A stretch of 49,913 bases of DNA, from positions 1-49,913 of the forward strand of contig VBWC01000012.1 of the NCBI GenBank assembly GCA_006218035.1. The letters run 5' to 3'. Shown piece by piece: positions 36,847-46,483 of the stretch. The notes under the pieces were generated by a model that had not been told where the DNA came from, searched no databases, and worked only from the letters and a program-made list of their open reading frames with translations. This DNA is from Gammaproteobacteria bacterium (GTDB lineage: Bacteria > Pseudomonadota > Gammaproteobacteria > VBWC01). The translations under genes and the position numbers were made by a program. Positions within the stretch are counted from its first letter, which is position 1; each line of letters begins with the position of its first letter.

Positions 36847-38577
36847 ATGGTTACGACGGCCGCAAACAAAGACAAGTCCGTACTCAGCGGGCTGGCGCGA
36901 TGCCTTGTTCAGGACGGGCTCCTGAACGAGGAAGCCGCCCTGCGTGCCAACGACGAAGCTCAAAAGGCGAAGCTGCCGTTAGTCAGCTACCTCGTCGAGC
37001 ATAAAATCCTGGACAGCTATTCGATTGCCGAGTCGGCGTCACGCGAATTCGGCATTCCGCTTTTCGATGTCAACGCGATGGATCTGGATCTTCTCCAGAC
37101 CAAACGCGTCGATGAAAAACTGATCCGCAAACACCATGCCCTGCCGCTGTTTAAACGCGGCAACCGGTTGTTCATTGCTGTCTCGGACCCGGCCAATCTC
37201 CAGGCGCTGGACGAGATCAAATTCAACACCGGTCTGAATACCGAGGCGATTCTTGTCCCGGTCGACAAACTCGCCGCCGCGATTGAAAAGGCACTGGATG
37301 CAGGCGAAGGCGGGGGCATGGATGACCTCTCCGGGGACGACGATCTCGATAACCTTGAGGTCACGGCGGGAGAAGAAGACCTCAAGGACGATGCGACGGA
37401 TTCGGAGATCGACGACACGCCGATCGTCCGGTTTGTAAACAAAATTTTGCTGGACTCCATCAAACGCGGCGCATCCGACGTACATTTCGAGCCGTATGAG
37501 AAAATGTACCGTGTCCGCTATCGTATGGACGGTATCCTGCAACAGGTGGCCTCGCCGCCGGTCGCCCTGGCGAACAAAATTGCGTCACGTATCAAGATCA
37601 TGTCCAGACTCGATATTTCCGAACGCCGCGTCCCGCAGGACGGGCGCATGAAAATGACGCTCTCGAAGAACCGCGCGATCGATTTCCGCGTCAGCAGCTG
37701 CCCGACGCTGTTCGGCGAGAAAATCTGCGTACGTTTGCTCGATCCCACCAGCGCGCAAATGGGTATCGAGGCACTGGGTTTTGAAGACGAGCAGCGGGAT
37801 TTGCTCCTGAAGGTCCTGCATCAGCCATATGGTATGGTGCTGGTAACAGGTCCTACCGGAAGTGGTAAGACGGTCACGCTTTATACGGGTCTTAACATAT
37901 TAAATACGGCTGACAGAAATATATCGACGGCCGAGGACCCAGCGGAAATCAACCTCCCGGGCGTCAACCAGGTCAACGTCAACGAAAAGGCCGGACTCAC
38001 CTTCGCCAAAGCACTGAAGGCGTTTCTGCGCCAGGATCCCGACATCATCATGGTCGGTGAGATTCGAGACATCGAGACCGCGGAGATCGCCATCAAGGCG
38101 GCACAAACAGGACATATGGTACTGTCCACGCTGCATACCAACGACGCACCGCAGACACTGCAGCGTCTGGCGAATATGGGTGTCGCGCCATTCAATATCG
38201 CGTCATCGGTGTCGCTAATTATCGCGCAGCGGCTGAGCCGGCGCTTATGCAAACATTGCAAGAAACCGGTCGATATACCGGCCGAGGCCCTGCTGCGAGC
38301 CGGCTTCACGGAAGAACAGGTCAAAAAAGGGCTGAAGGTGTATGGACCCGTCGGTTGCGACCAGTGTAACGGCGGTTACAAGGGCCGCGTCGGCATGTAT
38401 CAGGTCATGCCTATTTCAGAGACCACCGCGCGGCTTATAATGGAAGGCGCGAACTCACTCGAAATCGGCGACCAGGCGAGGAAAGAGGGGATATCCGACC
38501 TTCGCCAGTCGGGGTTAAAAAAGGTTGCGCAGGGAGTCACCAGTCTTGAGGAACTCAACAGAGTTATAACGGAATAG
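36847..38577 (+). CDS. pilB: Type IV pilus extension ATPase PilB
   Basis: 576 residues. N-terminal GspE domain (about 20-160). ATPase core with Walker A GPTGSGKT near residue 336, the Asp box around ISTAEDPAEINLPGVNQV, Walker B DPDIIMVGEIRDIETAE near 397, and the His box GHMVLSTLHTND. The four-cysteine zinc site is CKHC...CDQCNGG (about 472-505). PilB powers pilus assembly with PilC and PilD encoded next. ATG at 36847 has GGGAG upstream and matches the family start. An acidic linker lies near 155-185 (DDLSGDDDLDNLE). Confidence 0.97.
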   Translation: MVTTAANKDKSVLSGLARCLVQDGLLNEEAALRANDEAQKAKLPLVSYLVEHKILDSYSIAESASREFGIPLFDVNAMDLDLLQTKRVDEKLIRKHHALPLFKRGNRLFIAVSDPANLQALDEIKFNTGLNTEAILVPVDKLAAAIEKALDAGEGGGMDDLSGDDDLDNLEVTAGEEDLKDDATDSEIDDTPIVRFVNKILLDSIKRGASDVHFEPYEKMYRVRYRMDGILQQVASPPVALANKIASRIKIMSRLDISERRVPQDGRMKMTLSKNRAIDFRVSSCPTLFGEKICVRLLDPTSAQMGIEALGFEDEQRDLLLKVLHQPYGMVLVTGPTGSGKTVTLYTGLNILNTADRNISTAEDPAEINLPGVNQVNVNEKAGLTFAKALKAFLRQDPDIIMVGEIRDIETAEIAIKAAQTGHMVLSTLHTNDAPQTLQRLANMGVAPFNIASSVSLIIAQRLSRRLCKHCKKPVDIPAEALLRAGFTEEQVKKGLKVYGPVGCDQCNGGYKGRVGMYQVMPISETTARLIMEGANSLEIGDQARKEGISDLRQSGLKKVAQGVTSLEELNRVITE

Positions 38578-38579
38578 CC

Positions 38580-39809
38580 ATGGCAGAAAAAGCGATCAAG
38601 CACGATGTGTTCGTCTGGAGCGGCACCGACAAGCGCGGAGTACACCAGAAAGGTGAGCTCCGCAGCGCCAGCGCCGCTCTTGTCAAAGCCGATTTGCGCC
38701 GGCAAGGCATCAACCCCGGCAAGGTCAAGAAGAAATCGGCGTCGCTGTTTGGCGCCGGTGGACCGAAAAGGAAGAGGATCAAACCCGGCGACATCGCTAT
38801 TTTTAGCAGACAACTGGCGACGATGATGACGGCCGGCGTGCCACTGGTGCAATCGTTCGAAATCGTCGGCCGCGGCCACGACAATCCGGCGATGCAGGAT
38901 CTGGTGCTGGGCATCAAGGCCGACGTCGAGGCCGGCGGCACATTGTCCGATGCGCTGCGCAAACGTCCGTTGTATTTTGATGACCTGTTTTGTAATCTCG
39001 TTTCCGCCGGCGAACAGGCCGGTATTCTCGAAGACCTGCTCCACAAGATCGCCGCCTACAAAGAAAAAACCGAAGCGATCAAGGGCAAGGTCAAAAAGGC
39101 TATGTTTTACCCGACGGCCATCATGATCACGGCATTTATCGTTACCGCGATCCTGCTGATTTTCGTCGTGCCGCAGTTCGCGGCGATATTCGCCGGTTTC
39201 GGCGCCGACCTGCCAGCGATGACGTTGTTTGTCCTCGCGATATCCAATATGTTCCAGGAATGGTGGTGGGCGATCTTCGGCACCATCGGCGGTGTCATAT
39301 ACGGTTTGTTGCAAGCGAAGAAACGATCGAGAACATTCGCGCAAAACCTGGACCGGATGTTACTCAAGGTACCGATCATCGGCAATATCCTGACGAAGGC
39401 GGCCATCGCCCGCTTCGCGCGTACCATGGCAACGATGTTCGCTGCCGGCGTGCCGCTGGTGGAGGCAATGGCCAGTGTGGCCGGCGCGACCGGCAATATC
39501 GTCTACAGCCAGGCAGTGATGCGCATGCGCGACGAGGTATCGACGGGCATGTCGCTAAACCTGTCGATGGCGCAAACCGGTGTGTTTCCTAATATGGTCT
39601 GCCAGATGGTCGCCATCGGCGAGGAAGCCGGCGCGATCGACACCATGCTCTCGAAGGTGGCGGATTTCTATGAAGAAGAAGTCGAGAATGCTGTTGATGG
39701 CATGAGCAGTTTGATTGAGCCATTAATCATGGCGTTTCTCGGTGTCGTCATCGGCGGCCTGGTCATTGCGATGTATCTGCCAATCTTCAAGCTGGGCGAG
39801 GTTGTTTAA
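38580..39809 (+). CDS. pilC: Type IV pilus inner-membrane platform protein PilC
   Basis: 409 residues with two T2SF domains, each with long hydrophobic helices. The first copy is around FSRQLATMMTAGVPLVQSFEIVGRG to LLHKIAAYKEKTEAIKGKVKKAMFYP, the second around FARTMATMFAAGVPLVEAMASVAGATGN to IDTMLSKVADFYEEEVENAVDGMSSLIEPLIM. Membrane segments lie near 178-200, 220-242 and 385-405. It connects PilB with the growing pilus. Starts two bases after pilB. Confidence 0.97.
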   Translation: MAEKAIKHDVFVWSGTDKRGVHQKGELRSASAALVKADLRRQGINPGKVKKKSASLFGAGGPKRKRIKPGDIAIFSRQLATMMTAGVPLVQSFEIVGRGHDNPAMQDLVLGIKADVEAGGTLSDALRKRPLYFDDLFCNLVSAGEQAGILEDLLHKIAAYKEKTEAIKGKVKKAMFYPTAIMITAFIVTAILLIFVVPQFAAIFAGFGADLPAMTLFVLAISNMFQEWWWAIFGTIGGVIYGLLQAKKRSRTFAQNLDRMLLKVPIIGNILTKAAIARFARTMATMFAAGVPLVEAMASVAGATGNIVYSQAVMRMRDEVSTGMSLNLSMAQTGVFPNMVCQMVAIGEEAGAIDTMLSKVADFYEEEVENAVDGMSSLIEPLIMAFLGVVIGGLVIAMYLPIFKLGEVV

Positions 39810-39906
39810 CAATACGCCAATAGGAGCGACACGGAATAGCTGGACGCGCCATTTCGGGTTTTCATCCGCCGGGTAACCGCGCCGCAGTCGACACCGGTAA
39901 CGACGA

Positions 39907-40815
39907 ATGGACGCAATCGAGTATTTCCGGAACAACACATGGTTTTTTTCAGTCACCAGCGGGATGTTCGGCCTGCTGGTCGGCAGCTTCCTGAACGTGG
40001 TGATATATCGACTGCCGTTGATGATGCAGCGCGAGTGGCGGGCGCAATGCGCCGAGGCATTCGGGTCCTCGACTCTATCTGACGAGATATCAGGCGTTCC
40101 GTCATCCCCCCAGGAAGAACCGGCATTCAATCTCGCGACACCGCGCTCGCGCTGCCCGCAGTGCGGCCATCCGATCAGCGCGATTGAAAACATCCCGGTG
40201 CTGAGCTATCTGGTGCTGCGCGGCCGCTGCAAACAATGCCAGACGCGTATTTCGGCACGTTATCCGACAATAGAGCTGCTGACCGGCCTGATGTTCGCCG
40301 TCGTTGCCTGGCACTTCGGTTTCAGCTGGGCAGCCGGCGCGGTATTGCTGTTGACCGCCGGCCTGATCTGCCTGACCTTCATCGACATCGATCACCAGTT
40401 ACTACCGGACAACATCACGCTGCCGTTGCTGTGGCTCGGCATTCTCGTCAATCTGGGCGGGCTGTTTACCGACAGCGCGTCAAGCATCGTTGGTGCGGTT
40501 GCCGGTTACGGCAGCCTGTGGCTGGTCTATATCGTGTTCAAGCTTGTCACCGGCAAGGAAGGCATGGGCTTCGGTGATTTCAAACTGCTCGCGGCGCTTG
40601 GCGCCTGGCTGGGATGGCAGGCGTTGCCGGTGGTGATCTTTCTGTCCGCGTTTGTCGGCGCGGCCATTGGCATCGCCATGGTGGTGGTGCGCGGCCGGGA
40701 CCGTAACATACCGATTCCATTCGGCCCGTATCTGGCCGCCGCCGGATGGATTGCGATGCTGTGGGGCGACGCCATCACGAGCGGATACTTCGCGTTTTTT
40801 AGCCTGACCGGGTAA
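39907..40815 (+). CDS. pilD: Prepilin peptidase / N-methyltransferase PilD
   Basis: 302 residues. Cytoplasmic zinc loop CPQCGHPISAIENIPVLSYLVLRGRCKQC with cysteines near 84-87 and 108-111. Catalytic aspartates are in TFIDIDHQLLPD (about 159) and GFGDFKLLAALGAWLGWQALP (about 223). Eight membrane helices as usual. It cleaves and methylates PilA, PilE, FimT, PilW, PilX and PilV of this window. Follows pilC with 97 bases between. Confidence 0.97.
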   Translation: MDAIEYFRNNTWFFSVTSGMFGLLVGSFLNVVIYRLPLMMQREWRAQCAEAFGSSTLSDEISGVPSSPQEEPAFNLATPRSRCPQCGHPISAIENIPVLSYLVLRGRCKQCQTRISARYPTIELLTGLMFAVVAWHFGFSWAAGAVLLLTAGLICLTFIDIDHQLLPDNITLPLLWLGILVNLGGLFTDSASSIVGAVAGYGSLWLVYIVFKLVTGKEGMGFGDFKLLAALGAWLGWQALPVVIFLSAFVGAAIGIAMVVVRGRDRNIPIPFGPYLAAAGWIAMLWGDAITSGYFAFFSLTG

Positions 40816-40885
40816 CGTCAGGTACAATCCCGTGGAGTCACGCGTGCGCGTGATTTCATGGACGGAGCTGGGCCTCGGGATCAGT

Positions 40886-41485
40886 ATGCTGATTATCGGA
40901 CTGACAGGTGGAATAGGCAGTGGAAAATCGTCGGTCGCGCGGCTTTTTGCCAACCTTGGCATCAGCGTCATCGACGCCGACACGGTGGCGCGCGACATCG
41001 TCAAGCCAGGCATGCCGGCGCTGTCACGCATCGCTCAGGAATTCGGCCCGGACGCGATCGGTACCGACAAACAGCTGGACAGGCAGTATCTGCGCGATCT
41101 GGTCTTTGAAGACGAGCCGGCGCGACGACGGCTGGAAGCGATCATGCACCCGTTGATCCGCACCGAGATGTTCCGCCGCGCCCGGGATGTGCAGACCCCG
41201 TACTGCGTGTTCGAAATCCCGCTGCTGGTCGAAACCCGTCAAACGGACGTCGTCGATCGCGTGGTCGTCGTCGATTGCCCGGAAGAATTACAGATCGAAC
41301 GTATAAAACAACGCGATAGGCTGACGCAGGACGAGATCCGCGCTATCATGAACGCCCAGGCGACCCGTCACCAGCGACGTAACCAGGCGGATGACGTCAT
41401 CGTCAATGATGCATCGACGGAACTGCTCGAACAACGCGTCCAGGAGCTTCACCAGAAGTATCTCGCACTCGCCGCTGACCAGTAA
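40886..41485 (+). CDS. coaE: Dephospho-CoA kinase
   Basis: 199 residues. P-loop IGLTGGIGSGKSSVARLF at the N-terminus, then VIDADTVARDIVKPG, LEAIMHPLIR, and ETRQTDVVDRVVVVDCP with QIERIKQRDRLTQDEIRAIMNAQ. Last step of coenzyme A synthesis. ATG at 40886 fits the family start. Downstream of pilD as in Pseudomonas and relatives. Confidence 0.96.
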   Translation: MLIIGLTGGIGSGKSSVARLFANLGISVIDADTVARDIVKPGMPALSRIAQEFGPDAIGTDKQLDRQYLRDLVFEDEPARRRLEAIMHPLIRTEMFRRARDVQTPYCVFEIPLLVETRQTDVVDRVVVVDCPEELQIERIKQRDRLTQDEIRAIMNAQATRHQRRNQADDVIVNDASTELLEQRVQELHQKYLALAADQ

Positions 41486-41556
41486 CCTCCAGCGGTTGCC
41501 TTCCCGCCGGCAGATACGGACAATGTCGGCATTAATCACCTGTATCGGAATTGGTC

Positions 41557-42372
41557 ATGTCAGTTATTATTGACCCGTCAACACGGAAAAAACCGGTCGC
41601 GCTTGTGAAGAACAATATCGTCTACGAACAACCCCTGAACGAGCGCATGCGGATATTCCTGCGGCTGGAGTCACTCACCTACGAGGCCGCGCATAACCTG
41701 CAGCGGCGTTCGGCGTGGGACAGCCGCGCGACGCTGCACAGCGTGCTCGATATCTCGGCTATCGTCAGCCGCGCCGATCTGAAAACCGAGGTCATCAAGG
41801 AACTCGAACGGCAAGCGGCAAATCTTTCCCGGCTGGAGGACAAACCCGGCATCGACCAACGGCGCCTGGCCGGCATCCTTGACCAGCTCGATATTCTGAA
41901 GGACCGGTTGCACTCGATTACCGGCCCTGTCGGTCAGGAAGTGCGCGAAAACGATTTTTTAAAAAGCGTGATGCAACGCAGCTCGGTTCCCGGTGGCACC
42001 TGTCACTTTGACCTGCCCGCCTATCATCTGTGGCTGCAGCAGCCGGCGGAACACCGGATACGGGATCTCGAACGCTGGATCGGCGCCTTCGAGCCGCTGA
42101 CGCTGTCGATCGCCTTGATCCTGCGTCTGGTGCGCGACAGCACAGATGCCCGCGCGGCGACCGCGATTGACGGCTTTTATCAGCAGACGCTGGACACCTC
42201 GGTCCCCTACCAGATGATCCGCGCGTTCGTGCCGGCGGAATTTCCGTACTTCGCCGAGATCAGTGGCGGCAAACATCGATTTACCGTGCGCTTCATGCGC
42301 CAGAATCTGAACGAGCGCGCGGTGCAGGTCGCCGAGAATATCGATTTCGAACTGGCCTGTTGCGTGGTATGA
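41557..42372 (+). CDS. zapD: Cell division protein ZapD
   Basis: 271 residues. N-terminal helical domain begins around [19 protein letters not shown], the ZapD signature. [13 protein letters not shown] and [19 protein letters not shown]-like stretches and a C-terminal beta domain with [19 protein letters not shown] follow. ZapD crosslinks FtsZ filaments. ATG at 41557 is used; a TTG two codons earlier is possible. The stop overlaps the yacG start as ATGA. Confidence 0.95.
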   Translation: MSVIIDPSTRKKPVALVKNNIVYEQPLNERMRIFLRLESLTYEAAHNLQRRSAWDSRATLHSVLDISAIVSRADLKTEVIKELERQAANLSRLEDKPGIDQRRLAGILDQLDILKDRLHSITGPVGQEVRENDFLKSVMQRSSVPGGTCHFDLPAYHLWLQQPAEHRIRDLERWIGAFEPLTLSIALILRLVRDSTDARAATAIDGFYQQTLDTSVPYQMIRAFVPAEFPYFAEISGGKHRFTVRFMRQNLNERAVQVAENIDFELACCVV

Positions 42373-42554
42373 AAACGCTGACGGTCAACTGCCCCACCTG
42401 TAGCGAGCCAGCACAATGGTCCAGCGAAAATTCGTTTCGACCGTTCTGCAGCGAGCGCTGCCGACTGATCGACCTCGGTCAATGGGCCGACGGCAGCTAC
42501 CACGTTCCCGGCGAAATCATCGCCATTGAAGAAACCGGCGACGACACTGGCTAG
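42369..42554 (+). CDS. yacG: DNA gyrase inhibitor YacG
   Basis: 61 residues. Zinc ribbon [11 protein letters not shown] and [24 protein letters not shown], giving the CxxC...CxxxC pattern. In E. coli YacG binds GyrB and inhibits gyrase. Coupled to zapD by ATGA overlap. Coa E-ZapD-YacG is the usual order. Confidence 0.96.
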   Translation: MKTLTVNCPTCSEPAQWSSENSFRPFCSERCRLIDLGQWADGSYHVPGEIIAIEETGDDTG

Positions 42555-42698
42555 CTACTGTGCCCCGACGCAGGGTGCCACCCTTGGCGACGCGTGTGCG
42601 ATAGCCGGACCTGATCAACCAATCTGCCGCCGCAGGATCTGTTATGTTCAGCGGCGGATGGCGACCAACCGGTCTGACAGCAACGACGGCCTCCCCCT

Positions 42699-43385
42699 AT
42701 GAATAATCAACCCGGCCTGATCCACGCGGCATCCGCCACGACGGCAACGCTGCTGGCGGCGTTGATGCTCCCCTTCGCTACCGTGGCTGGTGCCGACACC
42801 GGTGCAACACATGTCATCGGAAATTTCTCCGCGGGCAACCTCGCCGACTGGTCGGAACAGGTATTCAAAGGGCACACGGTCTATCAGCCGGCAACGATCG
42901 ATGGCCGGCAGGCCTTGTCGGCGGTCAGTGCCGCGTCCGCCTCCGGCCTGCACAAAAAAGTAAAGATCGACCTCGCCGCCACGCCCTACCTGGAATGGTC
43001 GTGGCGTACCGACGACATACTGCGCGGCATCGATGAAACGACTAGGGCCGGCGATGACTATCCGCTGCGGCTGTATGTCATTTTTTCGCGCGGCTGGTTT
43101 TTCTGGCAGACCTACGCGCTCTGTTACGTCTGGGCCAGCAACAAACCGGCAGACGCCGCGTGGCCCAACGCCTACACGTCCAACACGATCCAGCTGGCGG
43201 TGCAGAGCGGTGAGGCGCGACTGGGCGAGTGGCTGGACTATCGCCGCGACGTGCGCGCGGACATCAAACGCTACATGGGCTTTGATGTCGATCATATCGA
43301 TGCGGTCGCGATCATGACCGATACGGACAACTCGGCGCAGCGCGCCAGCGCGTGGTATGGCGATATTATATTTAGCGGAAACTAA
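42699..43385 (+). CDS. DUF3047 secreted protein
   Basis: 228 residues with a signal peptide (about 1-32, ending near VAGA). The body has the DUF3047 pattern: NFSAGNLADWSEQVFKGHTVYQ, PYLEWSWRTDDIL, DYPLRLYVIFSRG, ALCYVWASN, RRDVRADIKRYMGFD and VAIMTDTDNS near the C-terminus. The fold is thought to be a jelly-roll domain; activity is unknown. Its stop overlaps the end of the opposite-strand gene by 4 bases. Confidence 0.85.
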   Translation: MNNQPGLIHAASATTATLLAALMLPFATVAGADTGATHVIGNFSAGNLADWSEQVFKGHTVYQPATIDGRQALSAVSAASASGLHKKVKIDLAATPYLEWSWRTDDILRGIDETTRAGDDYPLRLYVIFSRGWFFWQTYALCYVWASNKPADAAWPNAYTSNTIQLAVQSGEARLGEWLDYRRDVRADIKRYMGFDVDHIDAVAIMTDTDNSAQRASAWYGDIIFSGN

Positions 43386-43747
43386 ACGAAGAAATCGACG
43401 AGACGGTTGCTGGCGTTGCCGTAATGCGGATCGACATTCGTCGTCTCGAGATACGCGGCAACCGCCTGACGACCGGAACGCACCTCGCGGAACTGATTGC
43501 CGGACGCCTGATAATCGAACGATCCCTCGACAAACGCCCGGCTGAATATCGTTTCAGTCGTGTTACCTGTCCTGAAGGGCTGCTCGATCAGTTCGCCTTC
43601 AAGCACCTTCTCCTTCTGCGGCGACGACCGCGCACCAGTCTGTTTGACCGGCACCACAACCGGCTGGGCAGCGTTAAACCGCTGCTCGGCGCGTAATGCC
43701 GTTACCCCGGGCGAATAAAGCGATAATGCCGTCCCTGATATCGCCAC
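43382..43747 (-). CDS. Hypothetical protein
   Basis: 121 residues from GTG at 43747, which has GGAG eight bases before. A Val/Ala-rich start, a Pro/Gln/Lys middle and a C-terminal tail RQAVAAYLETTNVDPHYGNASNRLVDFFV. Similar short tails with an invariant hydrophobic end occur in many gammaproteobacterial proteins of unknown function, so a real gene is likely. No motif identifies a function. Convergent with the DUF3047 gene. Confidence 0.6.
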   Translation of the reverse strand: MAISGTALSLYSPGVTALRAEQRFNAAQPVVVPVKQTGARSSPQKEKVLEGELIEQPFRTGNTTETIFSRAFVEGSFDYQASGNQFREVRSGRQAVAAYLETTNVDPHYGNASNRLVDFFV

Positions 43748-43783
43748 TCGGAACACTCCATTTCAAGGGCGCCTGGCACCCCG

Positions 43784-44344
43784 TCAGAATCCGTACTTGA
43801 ACCCCAGATGGCCGCCCGAGTCGATCACCACATCGTTGCCGCTATTCAGGCCCATCTCCACCTTGCGGTACCCCAGGTAGACCGACGCCTCCGGCAGCAC
43901 CTGGTAACCAATGCTGGCGCCCCAGTCAAAAAACTTGTCGGAGTCGAGGAAGGCGACGATATCCGGCGCGAAATAGCCGTAAATCCCGAACCCGACCCGG
44001 CGCAGCTGAGGGGCAATGTAGTGCAGCTCGCCACCCAGACCCACTGCCAGCGAACCGTTACTATCGGCCGACGCCGCGTAAACCTTGAAACCCAGCCCGG
44101 CCTCAAGGCCCGGGGTGGCGGCATCCGCCTCATCGCTGACGAGCATGCCATAGCTGGCGACGGCGTCGTCTTCGTCGGTGAACATGAAGCCGATGTCGAA
44201 CTGGTTCAGCCCGAAGTTGGCGGGTTTGAACGGGGCGCTATACTCGACCTTGGCGCTGTCGGAACTGACAGCGACATCGAGTGACTGGGCCTGCGCGGTA
44301 ATACATGTGCCGGCAAGCAATGCGGCGGAGACCGGACGCAACAC
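43784..44344 (-). CDS. YfaZ-like outer-membrane beta-barrel protein
   Basis: 186 residues from GTG at 44344, with AGGAGG eight bases before. A signal peptide LRPVSAALLAGTCITAQAQ is followed by alternating-residue strands: FDIGFMFTDEDDAVASYGMLV, GLEAGLGFKVYAAS, LAVGLGGELHYIA, VYLGYRKVEMG and a final GGHLGFKYGF with terminal Phe, typical of a barrel sorted by the Bam complex. The nearest named group is YfaZ. A longer frame to 44461 lacks a signal and is not used. Confidence 0.75.
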   Translation of the reverse strand: MLRPVSAALLAGTCITAQAQSLDVAVSSDSAKVEYSAPFKPANFGLNQFDIGFMFTDEDDAVASYGMLVSDEADAATPGLEAGLGFKVYAASADSNGSLAVGLGGELHYIAPQLRRVGFGIYGYFAPDIVAFLDSDKFFDWGASIGYQVLPEASVYLGYRKVEMGLNSGNDVVIDSGGHLGFKYGF

Positions 44345-44471
44345 GTTGAAATCCTCCTGACTGACGCTGAATCGGGAATTCTCGCGGACCACCGGCCATG
44401 AACGGACGGGGCAAAAACGAGGGTCCACTCTACCACACTCGCGACCGATATATCCCGGCATCCGGCCGCTG

Positions 44472-44512
44472 AAAAACCGGTCCGTTTACTGTGACACGAC
44501 CCGGTCGGTTTT
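44472..44512 (-). terminator. Possible comF terminator
   Basis: On the minus strand AAAACCGACCG pairs imperfectly with CGGACCGGTTTT around a 17-base loop, followed by a short T run. It lies 14 bases after the comF stop, in the 181-base gap before the YfaZ-like gene. Confidence 0.4.
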
Positions 44513-44525
44513 GGTTCCGGTCGAC

Positions 44526-45233
44526 TCAGCGCGGCAATGGCGCATACGCGCATACCCAGACGTCGACACGCTCGACACCGGCCTTTTTCAGCGTGCGCGC
44601 CAGTTCAGCGGCCGTCGCGCCGGTGGTCATCACGTCATCGACAATCGCAACGTGACGCGCATTGATGGCGCCGCTCACATCAAATGCACCGCGGATATTC
44701 TTGCGCCGCCGATCGGCGGACAGCGTCGCCTGCGGCGCAACATAACGGATTTTTTTGCACGATGTGAAATCCACGGCAACACCCAGTTGCTTCGCCAGCG
44801 GCCGCGCCAGTTCCAGCGCCTGGTTGTAACCGCGCTCGCGCAGCCGCCGGGGATGTAACGGCACCGGCAGCAGTTTCTCGGGCCGATCGCCCGGCAGCGT
44901 GGCGATGTGATCCGCCAGCAACCCGCCGAGCGTGCGCGCCAGATGCAGCTTCGCATCGAACTTGAGCGCATGGATCAGGTGAATGACCGGCTGCTCATAC
45001 AGATACAGGCTCTGTACCGAATCGAACGGCGGCGGCTTGACCAGACACCGGCCGCAGCGCCCGGCAACCGGCAGCGGCGTACCGCAGCACTCGCAGCTTG
45101 CCACCGCGCGCGGCATATCGGCGCGGCAACCGGCGCACAATCCGCCACCGTCCGGCACCCGCTCGCTACACAGCGCGCACCGCGCCGGCCACAGCATCGA
45201 TTGGACGACTTTTAACCATTTGTTCACCTTCAT
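44526..45233 (-). CDS. comF: ComF family phosphoribosyltransferase-like protein
   Basis: 235 residues. N-terminal double zinc finger: CALC...CAGC and CECCGTPLPVAGRCGRCL. PRT domain: LLPVPLHPRRLRERGYNQALELARPLAKQLG and the PRPP motif VAIVDDVMTTGATAAELART. ComF/GntX proteins help natural transformation in Gram-negatives and Bacillus; the pilus genes of this window could form the uptake pilus. Divergent from bioB. Confidence 0.93.
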   Translation of the reverse strand: MKVNKWLKVVQSMLWPARCALCSERVPDGGGLCAGCRADMPRAVASCECCGTPLPVAGRCGRCLVKPPPFDSVQSLYLYEQPVIHLIHALKFDAKLHLARTLGGLLADHIATLPGDRPEKLLPVPLHPRRLRERGYNQALELARPLAKQLGVAVDFTSCKKIRYVAPQATLSADRRRKNIRGAFDVSGAINARHVAIVDDVMTTGATAAELARTLKKAGVERVDVWVCAYAPLPR

Positions 45234-45320
45234 CTATTCCCTTGGTTGACAGGCGCATGGATCATCGCCATATTTCCCTGCAATAGCGGCCTGCCGGCAA
45301 AGGTCTGCGTAACGTTAACG

Positions 45321-45394
45321 CGTCACTCCGGCGAGCGCGGAAATCCGGAACCTGTGGATTTCGGATCCACGCCGCGCGCCGCCCGGAATGACAA
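45321..45394. repeat. Dispersed palindromic repeat, worn copy
   Basis: Starts CGTCACTCC and ends CCGGAATGACA with ATCCGGAAC and GTGGATTTC/GGATCC between, recognisably the same design as the other copies but with several changes. Lies in the comF-bioB gap. Confidence 0.6.
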
Positions 45395-45448
45395 TGACAC
45401 CAGGCCGTGCGAATCACAGCGCACACATCATCCATCATGGAGAACCTC

Positions 45449-46483
45449 ATGGACAACACCACTTACGAACGCATCGACGGCATTACCCGTGCCGCGCTGG
45501 CCGGCACGCCGATGAGTGCCGAGGACGGTCGCTGGATGATACGCCTCGATGACGACTACCTGCCATGGCTGATGGCCGGCGCCGACCGTATCCGCAAGAC
45601 CTTCCGCGGCAACGAGATCGAGGTCTGCGCGATCTCGAACGTGCGCTCCGGCAACTGCTCCGAAAACTGCTCGTTCTGCGCGCAAAGCGGCCACCATAAA
45701 ACCGCCGCGCCAACCTACAACTATATCTCCAGCGATCAACTGGTCGCGCAGGCCGAGCGGGCGCGCTCATGGGGCGTCGCCGATTTCGGCATCGTATCGA
45801 AGGGCTGGGGCGTACGCACCGACAAGGAACGCGCACAGCTGCGCGAGTATCTCGGCGAGATGAACCAGCGCTCCGACGTCGGCCGCTGCGCCAGCCTCGG
45901 TGCGCTCGACAAAGACACCGCGGTGATGCTCAAGGAGATGGGCCTCGAGAACTACCACCACAACCTCGAATGCGCCGAGAGCTTCTTCGACCAGGTCTGC
46001 ACGACGCACACCTATCAGGAAAATATCGACACCATCCGCAATGCCGTCGATGCCGGGCTGCGCGTCTGCGCCGGCGGCATACTCGGCATGGGCGAATCGC
46101 TGGACCAGCGTATCGAACTCGCCGAGACGCTGCGCAAGCTCGGCGTCGAATCCGTGCCGATGAATTTCCTGAACCCCGCCAAGGGCACGCCGATGGGCGA
46201 TAGAACGCCGCTGACGCCGCAGGAAATCCTCAAAGGCATTGCCGTGTTCCGCTACATGCTGCCCAAGGCCGAGATCCGTATCGCCGGCGGTCGCCAGTTC
46301 CTCGGCGACATGCAGTCGATGATCTTCATGGCGGGCGCGTCCGGCATCATGATCGGCGACTACCTGACGACCAAAGGACGCCAGGTCGAAGACGATCTGG
46401 CGATGCTCGACGCGCTGAAACTCAACCGCCGTGGCGACACGCAACAGCGCCGCGCCAAACACCAGGCCGACGCCGCTGCATGA
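45449..46483 (+). CDS. bioB: Biotin synthase BioB
   Basis: 344 residues. The radical-SAM cluster motif is [16 protein letters not shown] (CxxxCxxC). Later [22 protein letters not shown] and [16 protein letters not shown] are typical. It inserts sulfur into dethiobiotin. ATG at 45449 has GGAG six bases before; ATG at 45437 is possible. First gene of bioB-bioF-bioH-bioC. The stop overlaps the bioF start as ATGA. Confidence 0.97.
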   Translation: MDNTTYERIDGITRAALAGTPMSAEDGRWMIRLDDDYLPWLMAGADRIRKTFRGNEIEVCAISNVRSGNCSENCSFCAQSGHHKTAAPTYNYISSDQLVAQAERARSWGVADFGIVSKGWGVRTDKERAQLREYLGEMNQRSDVGRCASLGALDKDTAVMLKEMGLENYHHNLECAESFFDQVCTTHTYQENIDTIRNAVDAGLRVCAGGILGMGESLDQRIELAETLRKLGVESVPMNFLNPAKGTPMGDRTPLTPQEILKGIAVFRYMLPKAEIRIAGGRQFLGDMQSMIFMAGASGIMIGDYLTTKGRQVEDDLAMLDALKLNRRGDTQQRRAKHQADAAA

